Numbered from the stretch's first letter, positions 1-7,955 are shown. The stretch is 11,213 nucleotides of DNA from Bacteroidota bacterium (GCA_030695265.1 JAUYTA010000173.1:1-11213), one strand, 5' to 3'. A program made the numbers and translations. Notes: generated by a model not told the origin, from the letters alone.

Positions 1-395
1 GTCAGCGCATGTTCGTAGGCTTTAATTGCTTCGTTTACATCGCCCAGCAAGTTCAGAGCAGCGCCTTTAGTAAGATAAAGTTCAGGATTGGTGGTTTCAA
101 TTTTCTCGGCAACACTCAACAGTTCCAGACATTCTTCCAGATTTCCTTCATGCATCAGTACCTGAGCTTTGCGAATCTGAATGGAAATAGCTCCCGGATG
201 GATTTTCAAGCCGGTTTCTACTGCCTGATGGGCAAGTAAAATTTCTCCTTCTTCCAGAAAATGGTCTATAATTCCTTCAACCTCAAATACATCAAAGTAG
301 TCGGAGGTTTCATTTTTAACCATTTTATTGAAACGTGTTATCGCCTCCCGGAAATCATCTTCCTCAATGTCTCTATCTCTGGCGTCCTCGTTCAT
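1..395 (-). CDS. TPR repeat protein, N-terminal part (cut by window edge)
   Basis: The reverse strand opens with ATG at 393-395 and reads without a stop to the window edge, giving 131 residues. It begins MNEDARDRDIEEDDFREAIT, an acidic, hydrophilic start with no signal peptide or membrane segment, so the product is probably cytoplasmic. Residues about 50-131 form helix pairs with the TPR spacing of small and large residues, for example AHQAVETGLKIHPGAISIQI and later TKGAALNLLGDVNEAIKAYE, which is close to the TPR consensus. TPR domains are protein-protein interaction scaffolds, and the partner cannot be told from this fragment. A good Bacteroidota-type promoter lies just upstream and overlaps the 3' end of the preceding DUF4301 gene, so this gene can be transcribed alone although it runs in the same direction. 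The C-terminal part is not in the window. Confidence 0.85.
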   Translation of the reverse strand, partial: MNEDARDRDIEEDDFREAITRFNKMVKNETSDYFDVFEVEGIIDHFLEEGEILLAHQAVETGLKIHPGAISIQIRKAQVLMHEGNLEECLELLSVAEKIETTNPELYLTKGAALNLLGDVNEAIKAYEHAL

Positions 396-415
396 AAGCT
401 CTAATTAAAAGGTTG

Positions 416-447
416 CAAATTTAAGAATACTTTTCGATTTGAGTCAA
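416..447 (-). promoter_or_regulatory. Bacteroidota-type promoter of the TPR gene
   Basis: On the minus strand TAAATTTG (416-423) matches the TAnnTTTG -7 element exactly, and TTG (445-447) lies 21 bases upstream as the -33 element. Transcription would start near 410, about 15 bases before the ATG at 395. The -33 element overlaps the stop codon of the DUF4301 gene (444-446). Motif match only; no expression evidence. Confidence 0.6.
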
Positions 448-1985
448 TTTGACTGGTGCTCTTTTCTTAGAAGATCGTTAACAGTTTTAACCGGATTGAA
501 AGTTTCGACCGGAACTTCAACGAAAAGTGTGTTCCAGTCAGACATTGCGCCGTTCCACAATCCGGGCAGTTCCTGAGCTTTCAATTCCTTTCCGTCTTTC
601 GATTTGATGGAAATAAAGCCGGTTTCAGGATCGCTGTAATCCTCAAGGTTATATTTTTCTCCCTGATAATTTTTAGTCGCGCATATCAAATCAACCGGAT
701 TAAAATGGCTTGCATGGTGTGCAATTTTTGCCTGATCCGGATCTTTGAAATCAATTTGCGAACTTTCAACAATCTGAAGGGAAACCGATCCGTCACTATT
801 TTGTGCAAAGAACGGACCTCCACCTGGTTCTCCCAGGTTTTTAACCATTCCGCAAACTCTTATTGGCCGGTTGAATTTATGGTTGAAATAGTGGTACAAT
901 TCTTCCTTCTCGCTGTAATACTGGTTTTGTGGAGGAGCAATATTCAGAACATTTTCCAGAAAATTGGCGGCTTCGGCATAAAAAGCGCTTTCGAGCGAAC
1001 TGTAATGATGCTCTTTCAATGTTTTCTGATAATGAAAAATTGGTTCCTGAAGGCTCAGCAAAACCCCGGCAAGTGCTTTTTTATAATCGATGGTTGGTTT
1101 TTTAAATTGATCGGGAACTACATTGTCGATGTTTTTGATGAAAATAATGTCGGCATCAAGTTCGTTCAGATTATCGAGCAAAGCGCCGTGTCCGGCTGGT
1201 CTGAAAAGTAAACTACCGTCATTGTTCCTGAATGGTTCATTGTCAGGAGAAACTGCAATGGTATCGGTTGCCGGCTTTTGTTGCGAAAATCCGACCTGAT
1301 ATTTTACGCCGAAGAATTGTTCGTATTTTGGCAGAATTTCGGCAACATGATTTTCGAAAATAAGCTGATGTTCAGGCGAAACCGTAAAATGAAGGTGAAC
1401 CACCGATGAACTGTTTTTTGAATAAAATGCACCTTCAACGAAATGTTCTTCAAGCGGGGTGCGGTTTCCATCAGGATAAGAATGAAATTTCAACAATCCT
1501 TTGGGAAGGTTTCCGTAGTTTAAACCTTGTTCCAAAAGCACCCATTCCAACAGTTTTTTTGCCGGAACTTCTTCAATGTCAATATTTTCTTTTGTTGCGA
1601 GTTGTTTCAAATCGTCATAAAAAGCAAATCTGCTGAGTTGATCCAGAAACAGGGCAACTTCTTTGTCTTTAATAACTTCTGAATGTTCTTTCCCTTTTTG
1701 AAAATCTTCAAGGGCAGAGAAAAGCGATTTGAACATTCGACTGGCTGCTCCTGAAGCAGGAACAAACTTCAACAACTCAATTCCATTCTGAACTTTTTCT
1801 TCAAAAATGGTTACATATTTTTCAATTTCGATGCCGGACAATTTGATAAGTCCGTGGTGATTGCTTGCTGCTTCTGTTATTTTCAGGAAAGGGAAACCAT
1901 GTTTGAAATTTTTGATTTGTTGCTCAACTATTTCAATCTGACTTCCCCGTGCGGCAATCTGCCTGATATCTTCTGGTTTAAACAT
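444..1985 (-). CDS. DUF4301 family protein, putative nucleotidyltransferase-like fold
   Basis: Complete 513-residue protein, soluble, with no signal peptide or membrane segment. I recognise it as DUF4301, a family of about this length typical of Bacteroidota with no established reaction. Visible conserved stretches are FVPASGAASRMFKSL (about 74-88), KFHSYPDGNRTPLEEH (about 166-181), DGSLLFRPAGHGALLDNL (about 256-273) followed by IFIKNIDNVVPD (about 281-292), and GMVKNLGEPGGGPFFAQ (about 379-395). The first resembles the glycine-rich nucleotide-binding loop of nucleotidyltransferases. The third, with its PAGHGAL and NIDNV parts, recalls UDP-sugar pyrophosphorylases, where a PDGNGG loop precedes a conserved VDN. 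A sugar-nucleotide pyrophosphorylase-like role is therefore a fair guess, but it is inference. The start at 1983-1985 is the first ATG. A TAAATTTA motif at 2006-2013 could be a weak -7 element, but I see no -33 partner at the right distance. The TPR gene lies 48 bases downstream in the same direction. Confidence 0.88.
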   Translation of the reverse strand: MFKPEDIRQIAARGSQIEIVEQQIKNFKHGFPFLKITEAASNHHGLIKLSGIEIEKYVTIFEEKVQNGIELLKFVPASGAASRMFKSLFSALEDFQKGKEHSEVIKDKEVALFLDQLSRFAFYDDLKQLATKENIDIEEVPAKKLLEWVLLEQGLNYGNLPKGLLKFHSYPDGNRTPLEEHFVEGAFYSKNSSSVVHLHFTVSPEHQLIFENHVAEILPKYEQFFGVKYQVGFSQQKPATDTIAVSPDNEPFRNNDGSLLFRPAGHGALLDNLNELDADIIFIKNIDNVVPDQFKKPTIDYKKALAGVLLSLQEPIFHYQKTLKEHHYSSLESAFYAEAANFLENVLNIAPPQNQYYSEKEELYHYFNHKFNRPIRVCGMVKNLGEPGGGPFFAQNSDGSVSLQIVESSQIDFKDPDQAKIAHHASHFNPVDLICATKNYQGEKYNLEDYSDPETGFISIKSKDGKELKAQELPGLWNGAMSDWNTLFVEVPVETFNPVKTVNDLLRKEHQSN

Positions 1986-2297
1986 AGCTAAGTTTTTGAG
2001 ATGTTTAAATTTAAGAAATCAATTTTTAGAAACGACACGTCAATGTTGCGGCCTTTAAAAAGTTTTAAACTAGTTTTTAACAATTCCGAATCTCGGTAAT
2101 AGTGGTTAAATATTTGATTATTAAATTATTATTACTGGTTTTTGTCGTGAAATTTGTTGTTTTAACATTTTGGCAAAATAATTCGGAAAATGTACCAACG
2201 ATTTTAGGGGCTGGAAATCAATTTTTGAATACCAATGGTTGGATTTCAATGCCAGCCAAAATGGACTACTTTTGCCACTGAATTTAAATATTACAGG
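1986..2297. other. Divergent spacer between DUF4301 and radical SAM genes
   Basis: This 312-base AT-rich stretch separates the divergently transcribed DUF4301 and radical SAM genes. It holds the probable promoter of the radical SAM gene (2267-2274), a weak -7-like TAAATTTA for the DUF4301 gene (2006-2013), and an imperfect AT-rich inverted repeat, TTAAAAA (2055-2061) with TTTTTAA (2074-2080), of unclear meaning. I see no coding sequence or RNA gene in it. Confidence 0.6.
2244..2274 (+). promoter_or_regulatory. Probable promoter of the radical SAM gene
   Basis: TACTTTTG (2267-2274) matches the Bacteroidota -7 element TAnnTTTG. The -33 position, 20 bases upstream, has TTT (2244-2246) instead of TTG, so that half is imperfect. 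Transcription would begin near 2281, after the upstream in-frame ATG at 2235 and 17 bases before the ATG at 2298, which supports the later start. Confidence 0.45.
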
Positions 2298-3257
2298 ATG
2301 AACCGGTATTCGTGGGGAAGTGATAAACGATACAATGACTTTTCGGGCTATTTCAGGAGAAAGTTTAGCGGCCGGGTACAAAAGATTTCGATTGATGCAG
2401 GATTTACCTGTCCAAACCGCGATGGCTCAAGAGGTAGCGGAGGCTGTTCGTATTGTAATAACCTGACCTTCTCACCCGAATATTGCAATCTGGGGAAAAG
2501 TGTCACAAGTCAACTGAATGAAGGGATTCAATTCTTCTCCCGGAAATACAATTCAATGAAATATCTGGCCTATTTTCAGGCATACAGCAATACTTATGCC
2601 CCGCTCGAAAACCTGGAAGCCCTGTATGGCGAAGCTTTGGATCATCCTGAAGTTGTTGGTTTGGTAATTGCTACCCGTCCCGATTGCATCACTCCTGAAA
2701 TTCTTGATTACCTTCAGTTGTTGGCTGAAGAACATTACATCATGGTTGAATTTGGTATTGAATCGCATCTGAATTCAAGCCTTGAAAAGATGAACCGGGG
2801 ACATAGTTTTGAGGAATCAGTTTGGGCTTTGAAAGAAACCGCACAGAGAAATATCCACAATTGCGCACACCTGATTTTGGGTTTGCCCGGCGAAACGGAA
2901 GCCGACTGGCTCGATCAGGCAAGAGTAATTTCACAACTTCCGGTTGAAAACCTGAAATTGCATCAGTTGCAAATACATAAAGGTACCCGGATGTACCGCG
3001 AATACCTTCAAGATCCGGAGCAGTTCCCGATGTTTACCATTGAAGTATATCTGGAACTGGTTGTGAAATACCTGGAATTACTTAATCCTGAAATTGTTGT
3101 TGAACGGTTTGTGAGCGAAGCTCCCGACGAATTACTTGTAGCACCACGTTGGGGACTGAAAAATTTCGAATTCACCGCCAAACTTGAAAAGTTGCTGGTT
3201 GAACGGGATACCTGGCAGGGGAGATTGTTTGAATGGAATGAGAAAAAGCCAGAGTGA
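2298..3257 (+). CDS. yhcC: TIGR01212-family radical SAM protein (YhcC-like)
   Basis: The product has 319 residues from the ATG at 2298; E. coli YhcC is of similar length. I chose this start because the family begins with a short R-Y-N/F-Y-rich segment (here MNRYSWGSDKRYNDFSGYFR), an AGG sits just before the ATG, and the 21 extra codons from the ATG at 2235 look unlike protein. The cluster-binding cysteines are C38, C50 and C53 (FTCPNRDG, then GGCSYC), the long-spaced C-x11-C-x2-C motif of this family. Further hallmarks are AYFQAYSNTYAPL, VIATRPDCI, EFGIES and LILGLPGET (192-200). Such proteins bind a 4Fe-4S cluster and cleave S-adenosylmethionine to a radical. The Bacillus homologue YtqA has been linked to wobble-uridine tRNA modification; I hold that from memory with moderate certainty. 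No methyltransferase partner lies beside it here. It appears monocistronic, divergent from the DUF4301 gene. Confidence 0.9.
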   Translation: MNRYSWGSDKRYNDFSGYFRRKFSGRVQKISIDAGFTCPNRDGSRGSGGCSYCNNLTFSPEYCNLGKSVTSQLNEGIQFFSRKYNSMKYLAYFQAYSNTYAPLENLEALYGEALDHPEVVGLVIATRPDCITPEILDYLQLLAEEHYIMVEFGIESHLNSSLEKMNRGHSFEESVWALKETAQRNIHNCAHLILGLPGETEADWLDQARVISQLPVENLKLHQLQIHKGTRMYREYLQDPEQFPMFTIEVYLELVVKYLELLNPEIVVERFVSEAPDELLVAPRWGLKNFEFTAKLEKLLVERDTWQGRLFEWNEKKPE

Positions 3258-3411
3258 AATGAACCATATTCTTAACTAAATCGTTATAACACAGGAAATT
3301 ATTTGCAAATCCCCAAATTCACATTCGTTGAGTAATAATTCGGAATAATAAAATAGGATTGAAAATGAAGTAGGGGAAAAGAATTTAATTTTAGATATTA
3401 GAACTTACACA

Positions 3412-6400
3412 ATGAAACAAAAAAGAATTTGGGTGGCAGGGGCGTTGTTGATAACAGGTTTCTTCGTCACAATTTATGCAACCTATTATATAAAGTCAGA
3501 TCTTGATCGCATTGCTAAAAATGAATTTACCTATTCATGCAATGAAATCAGCAGCAAAATAAACAATCAGTTACATGCCCATGCCCAGGTACTTCGAAGC
3601 GGCGCTGCTTTTATAAGTTCATCTGATACGGTAACGAGGGAGGAATGGAAGACTTTTATCGATGATTCGAAGTTAAGTTTAAATTTGCCTGGGATACAGG
3701 GTACAGGGTTTTCGTTAATAGTACCAGAGAACAAGCTGCAACAACATATCCGAAAAATCAGGAGTGAAGGTTTTCCTGATTACACGGTAAAACCTGAAGG
3801 CAGGCGCGAAACCTATACTTCCATTGTTTTTCTTGAACCTTTTTCCGGTAGCAACCTGAGTGCTTTTGGATATGACATGTTTTCGGAGCCCATGCGCAGG
3901 GAAGCCATGGAACGCGCACGCGATAAAAATGTTGCCGCTCTCTCGGGGAGAGTAACATTCGTACATGAAACCGGGCCTGATATGCTGTTAGGCAATATCA
4001 TGTTTGTACCCGTTTATCGTAAAGGTGCACCAACCAATACCGTTGAACAACGCCGCCATGCCATATCAGGCTGGATTTCATGCCACTACCGGTTGGATGA
4101 CCTGATTACTGGTATTTTAGGAGAATGGAGACTACAGAAAAACAAAATAAATTTCCTGTATATATTTGATGGCATGGAATGTACGCCCCAATCTATGCTT
4201 TTTGAATCTCATGCCCCGGACGAACAAAACGTTTCGGAGAATATCCGCTTCTCCATTCAAGTTCCGGTTGATTTCAATGGCCACCGATGGACATTGGTAT
4301 TTACACAAAGGGCTGGAAACAAGTTCATCGCTTACATCAGCGCATGGACAGTCTTTTTCGGTGGAATATTAATTAGTTTGCTGTTGTTTTTTCTTGCCAG
4401 GTCCCTCATCAATACTGAAAACAAGGCCAAGCAAAAAGCTGAACAGTTAACATCAGAATTAAAAGAGAGCGAGAAACGTTTTCAAACGATTTTTGAAGCT
4501 TCACCTGTGCCTTTGTCGTTAACCAGCTTATCTGATGGTGTTGTTGTTCTTGCTAATAATATCCTTGGCGAGCTCTTCCATATTTCAACATCAGAAATCA
4601 TTGGAAAAAAAGCACATGATTTCTATGCTAATAAAGATGATCGGAATGAAATTTTAAAAGCGCTGGCAAACGGTGGTTCGCTGAACGATCGTGAAATGCA
4701 TTTAAAAAAAGAAGATGGCCGGTTATTCTGGGCTCTTGCTTCATTTCAAATCCTGATATTTGGAAGTGAACCCCTGATCATCTCGGGATTCTATGATATC
4801 ACCAAGCGCAAACAGGCTGAAGAAGAACTACAGAAAGTAAACCGTATTTATGCCGTTTTAAGCAACATCAACCAGGCAATTGTCCGTGTTCAGGACAAAC
4901 AGGATAAGCAGACACTTTTTGAGAAAGTATGCCGGATTGCAGTTGAAGACGGGAAATTCAGAATGGTATGGATTGGAATGTTGGACCCGCGAACAAATAA
5001 AGTAAACCCGGTTGCATCGGCAGGATATACAGAAGATTACCTGAAAACTATCAATATTAATCTAAACGATGAAATTCTGGGAAATGGACCCATCGGGAGA
5101 TCAGTAAAATCAGGCAATCATTATTTAGCCAACGACATAGCTAACAATCCAGAAATGATCCCGTGGAGCGAAAACGCGTTAAAGCTTGGCTATAAATCAT
5201 CTGCAGCTTTTCCACTTATAGTTTTTGGCAGAACGATTGGAACACTTAATCTCTATGCAAGCGAATCTTTTTTCTTTGACGATGCAGAGGTAAAATTGCT
5301 TGATGAACTGGCTATGGATATCTCCTTTGGCATTGAATTTATTGAAAATAATAATAAACGTAAACTTGCAGAGGAAGAAATACGCCTGTTAAACTCAGAG
5401 CTTGAACAAAAAGTAGAAAAAAGGACCGAAGAGCTTGCGGAAATAAACCTGATCCTGCAAAAAGAAATTGAAGAACGCGGCCAGGCAGAGGAACGTATCC
5501 GGCTGGTTTACGAATCATCGCCTTATTCAATTTTATTGGTTGATTCAAAAGGTACAATCCGTCTGGCGAACCATGCTTCTGAAGTATATTTTGGACATGA
5601 TATCAGCCAACTAATTGGGGCGAATATAAGTAAGTTGATGCCAAAAATAGAAGGCCTGGAACATTCGACCAGAATGAATAGTTTTTATGCAAATCCGGAG
5701 AATCGAAAAATGGGGGCAGGCCGCGATTTGTTTGCATTGAAAAAAGATGGTTCACAGTTCCCTGTTGAGATAGGGTTGACCCCCATTGAAATGGACGGTG
5801 AAATGATGGTACTTACAAACATCATCGACATAACTGTTCGAAAACAGGCAGAAGATAAAGCTAAACAGGCCAAACTGGAAGCGGAGCAGGCAAATATTGC
5901 CAAGAGCGAGTTCCTGTCGCGCATGAGCCACGAACTTCGCACTCCCATGAATTCAATTCTAGGATTTGCCCAGTTGATGAATATGTGCGAACTCACTCCA
6001 ACCCACAAAAAAGGTGTTGACCACATCCTGAAAAGCGGGAAACACCTGCTCGACCTGATCAATGAAGTGCTGGATATTTCGAAAATTGAAGCGGGGCATA
6101 TTACACTTTCATTGGAACCAATCGCAATGTGCCATCTTGTTAGGGAGATGTTGGATGTTGTTGGCCCGTTGGCAGCAGGGAAACAAATAACACTGGAAGC
6201 AGTCGCTCTTAACAAACTCTTTGTAAAAGCAGACCGCCAGCGGTTAAAGCAGGTTCTGCTCAACCTCGTTAGCAATGCCATTAAATACAACCGCCAAAAT
6301 GGGTTTGTAAAAATAGACTGCGAAATAACAGAGCTTGCAGAAAAGCTGAATCCCACTGTCCGAATCAGTATATCTGACTCCGGGGCAGGCATCACTCCGG

Positions 6401-7026
6401 AGGATATTAAAAAGATATTCACGCCTTTCGAACGGATTGGGGCGGAGAAAACCGAAACCGAAGGAACAGGGCTTGGATTGGCAGTCGCCAAAAAACTGAT
6501 CGAAGCCATGCACGGATCGATAGGAGTAGAAAGCGAATTAGGTTTAGGAAGTACATTTTGGATTGAACTGCCGCGGGTCGAAAGCCAGGTTGACCGGTAT
6601 GAAAAGTTAATGGAACAGATAAAACCGGATTCTGAAGAAGCTGTTTTAACCGGAACAGTTTTATATATCGAAGATAATGTATCCAACATACAATTGGTTG
6701 AACAGATTCTGGAGGCTCACCGCCCGTCAATCCGTTTGATTACCGAAATGTATGGCAAAAATGCAGTTAAACTTGCAAATGATTTTGCACCAGATTTAAT
6801 TCTTCTCGATCTCGATTTGCCCGATGTTCACGGCGGTGAAGTGTTAAAGCTTCTTCAGGCCGGACCGAAAACAGCAGCTATTCCGGTTGTAGTCATAAGC
6901 GCCGATGCGATGACAAAACAAATAGAAAAGCTGATGAAAGCCGGAGCTAAAAATTATTTGACAAAACCGCTGGATGTTGTGGAGTTTTTGAAGGTGGTGG
7001 ATGAGATGATGAAATTAAGGGGGTAA
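3412..7026 (+). CDS. Hybrid sensor histidine kinase/response regulator with CHASE sensor
   Basis: This 1204-residue inner-membrane hybrid kinase has these domains in order: membrane helix about 5-27; extracytoplasmic CHASE-type sensor about 85-235 (YTSIVFLEPF, AFGYDMFSEPMRREAMERA); membrane helix about 308-330; PAS about 355-472 ending in YDITKRKQAEEEL; GAF about 484-640; charged coiled coil about 641-695; second PAS about 697-815; HisKA with phospho-acceptor His840 in MSHELRTP; HATPase with Asn955 (N box), Asp989 (DSGAG) and EGTGLGLAVAKKL (from 1017); receiver domain about 1080-1203 with Glu1087/Asp1088, phospho-acceptor Asp1133, Ser1163 and Lys1185. All catalytic residues are present. CHASE domains sense small extracellular ligands, cytokinins in plant receptors; the ligand here is unknown. 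There is no DNA-binding output, so phosphate presumably moves on to an unlinked Hpt or regulator. No cognate regulator lies adjacent. The kinase core is close to that of the gene at 8603 and partly identical in DNA. Confidence 0.95.
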   Translation: MKQKRIWVAGALLITGFFVTIYATYYIKSDLDRIAKNEFTYSCNEISSKINNQLHAHAQVLRSGAAFISSSDTVTREEWKTFIDDSKLSLNLPGIQGTGFSLIVPENKLQQHIRKIRSEGFPDYTVKPEGRRETYTSIVFLEPFSGSNLSAFGYDMFSEPMRREAMERARDKNVAALSGRVTFVHETGPDMLLGNIMFVPVYRKGAPTNTVEQRRHAISGWISCHYRLDDLITGILGEWRLQKNKINFLYIFDGMECTPQSMLFESHAPDEQNVSENIRFSIQVPVDFNGHRWTLVFTQRAGNKFIAYISAWTVFFGGILISLLLFFLARSLINTENKAKQKAEQLTSELKESEKRFQTIFEASPVPLSLTSLSDGVVVLANNILGELFHISTSEIIGKKAHDFYANKDDRNEILKALANGGSLNDREMHLKKEDGRLFWALASFQILIFGSEPLIISGFYDITKRKQAEEELQKVNRIYAVLSNINQAIVRVQDKQDKQTLFEKVCRIAVEDGKFRMVWIGMLDPRTNKVNPVASAGYTEDYLKTININLNDEILGNGPIGRSVKSGNHYLANDIANNPEMIPWSENALKLGYKSSAAFPLIVFGRTIGTLNLYASESFFFDDAEVKLLDELAMDISFGIEFIENNNKRKLAEEEIRLLNSELEQKVEKRTEELAEINLILQKEIEERGQAEERIRLVYESSPYSILLVDSKGTIRLANHASEVYFGHDISQLIGANISKLMPKIEGLEHSTRMNSFYANPENRKMGAGRDLFALKKDGSQFPVEIGLTPIEMDGEMMVLTNIIDITVRKQAEDKAKQAKLEAEQANIAKSEFLSRMSHELRTPMNSILGFAQLMNMCELTPTHKKGVDHILKSGKHLLDLINEVLDISKIEAGHITLSLEPIAMCHLVREMLDVVGPLAAGKQITLEAVALNKLFVKADRQRLKQVLLNLVSNAIKYNRQNGFVKIDCEITELAEKLNPTVRISISDSGAGITPEDIKKIFTPFERIGAEKTETEGTGLGLAVAKKLIEAMHGSIGVESELGLGSTFWIELPRVESQVDRYEKLMEQIKPDSEEAVLTGTVLYIEDNVSNIQLVEQILEAHRPSIRLITEMYGKNAVKLANDFAPDLILLDLDLPDVHGGEVLKLLQAGPKTAAIPVVVISADAMTKQIEKLMKAGAKNYLTKPLDVVEFLKVVDEMMKLRG
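5878..5960 (+). repeat. Kinase-core duplicate block 1, copy A
   Basis: These 83 bases around the HisKA phospho-acceptor are identical to 10754-10836 in the second kinase, including all third codon positions. The offset between copies is 4876 bases. Identity stops abruptly on both sides. Confidence 0.9.
6180..6337 (+). repeat. Kinase-core duplicate block 2, copy A
   Basis: These 158 bases, from the HisKA-HATPase junction past the N box, match 11056-11213 with only two mismatches (6200 C/T and 6288 C/T) and no gaps. The second copy is cut by the window end, so the match may run further. Confidence 0.9.
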
Positions 7027-7043
7027 AAACAAATTGCACAAAA
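7025..7043 (+). repeat. 19-base direct repeat, copy 1 (at the kinase stop codon)
   Basis: AAAAACAAATTGCACAAAA overlaps the TAA stop of the CHASE kinase (7024-7026). It recurs at 7092-7110 with one change. The core TTGYACAA is (near) palindromic. Confidence 0.6.
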
Positions 7044-7091
7044 ACAAATGATTGAAATAACTGTATATGTGATTGTTACCAAAACGAAGCG

Positions 7092-7110
7092 AAAAACAAA
7101 TTGTACAAAA
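7092..7110 (+). repeat. 19-base direct repeat, copy 2
   Basis: AAAAACAAATTGTACAAAA differs from copy 1 (7025-7043) at one base, C to T, which makes the TTGTACAA core a perfect palindrome. The starts of the copies are 67 bases apart. Confidence 0.6.
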
Positions 7111-7225
7111 CATGAAATTTACTTACATGGTGCTTTAATTTTGAACGGGCATTTTGTTGACATTTAAACACCGGGGTTAATTAGGTGAACTATATACGCT
7201 AAATACTTGATAATACAGGGTAAAC

Positions 7226-7250
7226 AGGCTAAAAACGGCCTATTTTTTTT
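7226..7250 (+). terminator. Possible weak intrinsic terminator after the CHASE kinase
   Basis: AGGC (7226-7229) pairs with GCCT (7238-7241) over an 8-base loop, followed after one base by eight T residues (7243-7250). The stem is only four pairs and lies 200 bases past the kinase stop, so it is a weak candidate. Confidence 0.3.
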
Positions 7251-7347
7251 ATGCCTATATGGGTAGGTTTACTGGGTAGTTGTGCCTCCTATTTTGTGGC
7301 TGTACCAAACCGCTGTTTTTTGCTTAAAATACGATTTGTACAAGAGT

Positions 7348-7380
7348 TAGGGTCAAACTAGGGTCAAATTGGGGTCAAAA
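7348..7380 (+). repeat. Three tandem 11-base iterons (GGGTCAAA core)
   Basis: TAGGGTCAAAC, TAGGGTCAAAT and TGGGGTCAAAA follow each other directly, with cores at 7350, 7361 and 7372. The period is 11 bases, about one helical turn, so a protein bound to each unit would sit on the same face of the DNA. A TTGTACAA palindrome (7336-7343) lies just upstream. Such arrays occur as binding sites of replication initiators, recombinases or repressors; which applies here is unknown. Confidence 0.65.
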
Positions 7381-7465
7381 ATCATTAGATTGAATATCCT
7401 TTAGTGTCATTTAATTCTTAAAATATGCCATTTATTAGCCAATTGGATACCCTTTAATACCATAT

Positions 7466-7515
7466 TTGATATACATTAGAATAACTTTAATTCAATATAA
7501 GTAATTGATATACAT
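7466..7515 (+). repeat. Pair of 11-base direct repeats TTGATATACAT
   Basis: TTGATATACAT occurs at 7466-7476 and 7505-7515, starts 39 bases apart, in very AT-rich DNA between the iterons and the 3' end of the repressor gene. It may be a binding site or may be chance in such composition. Confidence 0.35.
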
Positions 7516-7582
7516 ATAAATAGCTGTTTTTACAGCGAAAAAACGTTAAGGTTCTGAAGCAATAGACAGTTTAGAAGGGTTT

Positions 7583-7933
7583 TCATCTTTTTTTAAGCTT
7601 TAATTCTTCATTTTCTTTTTTTAACAGCGCATTCTCCGCCGACAATTTGACAATTAAATCAAGTTGGCAGTTGTTCGTATTATTATTATCCTGAGTCGGT
7701 ATAGTTTCTTCAATCATCTGCCCCCTACCCGTGAGTAACCATTTTTCGCTCACGCTATTATAGTGCGAGAGAAATTTCAATAGATTATCTTCTGATATTC
7801 CACCTTTTTGAGAGAAAACTCCATTAGATATCCCTGTTTTTTGGTACAATTCATACTTTGAAATATGCTGTTTTTCAGCATATTGTAAGATTCTTGATTT
7901 AATAGCTGAAATATCTCTCGTATTTTCTTGCAT
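7583..7933 (-). CDS. Small CI-like repressor (helix-turn-helix, no peptidase domain)
   Basis: This 116-residue protein has a phage-repressor helix-turn-helix at about residues 8-68: IKSRILQYAEKQHISKYELY (11-30), the turn and recognition helix QKTGISNGVFSQKGGISEDN, then the WLLTGRGQM signature seen in many CI/Bet-type repressors of Bacteroidota phages and integrative elements. A polar linker rich in Asn follows, and a short coiled coil ends the protein (LIVKLSAENALLKKENEELK), probably for dimerisation. It lacks the S24 self-cleavage domain of lambda CI, so it would not be inactivated by RecA-stimulated self-cleavage. It is divergent from a 56-residue helix-turn-helix gene, with 83 bases between them that hold two dyad operators; this is the usual layout of a lysogeny switch. 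The gene is AT-rich like its surroundings and unlike the kinases, in keeping with transfer. The target operon is not visible beyond the small divergent gene. Confidence 0.85.
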   Translation of the reverse strand: MQENTRDISAIKSRILQYAEKQHISKYELYQKTGISNGVFSQKGGISEDNLLKFLSHYNSVSEKWLLTGRGQMIEETIPTQDNNNTNNCQLDLIVKLSAENALLKKENEELKLKKR

Positions 7934-7955
7934 AATTGAAATATATCTATTAATT

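Larger units (their letters stand above)
7027..7582. other. Gene-free AT-rich spacer with several short repeats
   Basis: No convincing reading frame lies on either strand in these 556 bases. They hold two copies of a 19-base repeat (7025-7043, 7092-7110) with a third TTGTACAA core at 7336-7343; a terminator-like hairpin with a T run (7226-7250); TGGGTAG twice, 13 bases apart (7260, 7273); three 11-base GGGTCAAA iterons (7348-7380); an 11-base repeat TTGATATACAT (7466-7476, 7505-7515); and a small hairpin GCTGT-TTTT-ACAGC (7523-7536). The base composition is clearly more AT-rich than that of the flanking kinase genes. Position and content suggest the edge of a mobile element, but no integrase or defined attachment site is visible. 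Confidence 0.55.

Noticed and set aside
705..1211. Plus-strand open frame of 168 codons inside the DUF4301 gene
   Set aside because: It lies fully antisense to a well-conserved family member, and its product has no recognisable domain.
2055..2080. TTAAAAA/TTTTTAA inverted repeat as a terminator
   Set aside because: It has AT pairs only, lies upstream of both divergent genes rather than after any gene, and lacks a GC-rich stem.
2235..2297. Upstream in-frame start for the radical SAM protein
   Set aside because: The extra 21 residues do not fit the family's N-terminus, and the likely promoter (2267-2274) lies after this ATG.
5685..6689. Long minus-strand open frame (334 codons) opposite the HisKA-HATPase region of the first kinase
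   Set aside because: It is antisense to a clear kinase with all motifs intact, its product is Ser/Arg-rich with no recognisable domain, and a similar antisense frame lies over the paralogous core at 10519-11157, which is what shared codon use would produce.
7136..7143. TAATTTTG as a promoter -7 element
   Set aside because: There is no -33 TTG at a fitting distance (the nearest is 32 bases upstream) and no gene downstream on that strand; expected by chance in such AT-rich DNA.
7348..7380. Possible CRISPR array at the GGGTCAAA repeats
   Set aside because: The units are 11 bases long and directly adjacent with no spacers, and no cas gene is present.
7938..7945. TATATTTC on the minus strand as a promoter for the repressor
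   Set aside because: It is only four bases from the ATG, so it would require a leaderless transcript, and the last base of the motif does not match. Possible but unsupported.
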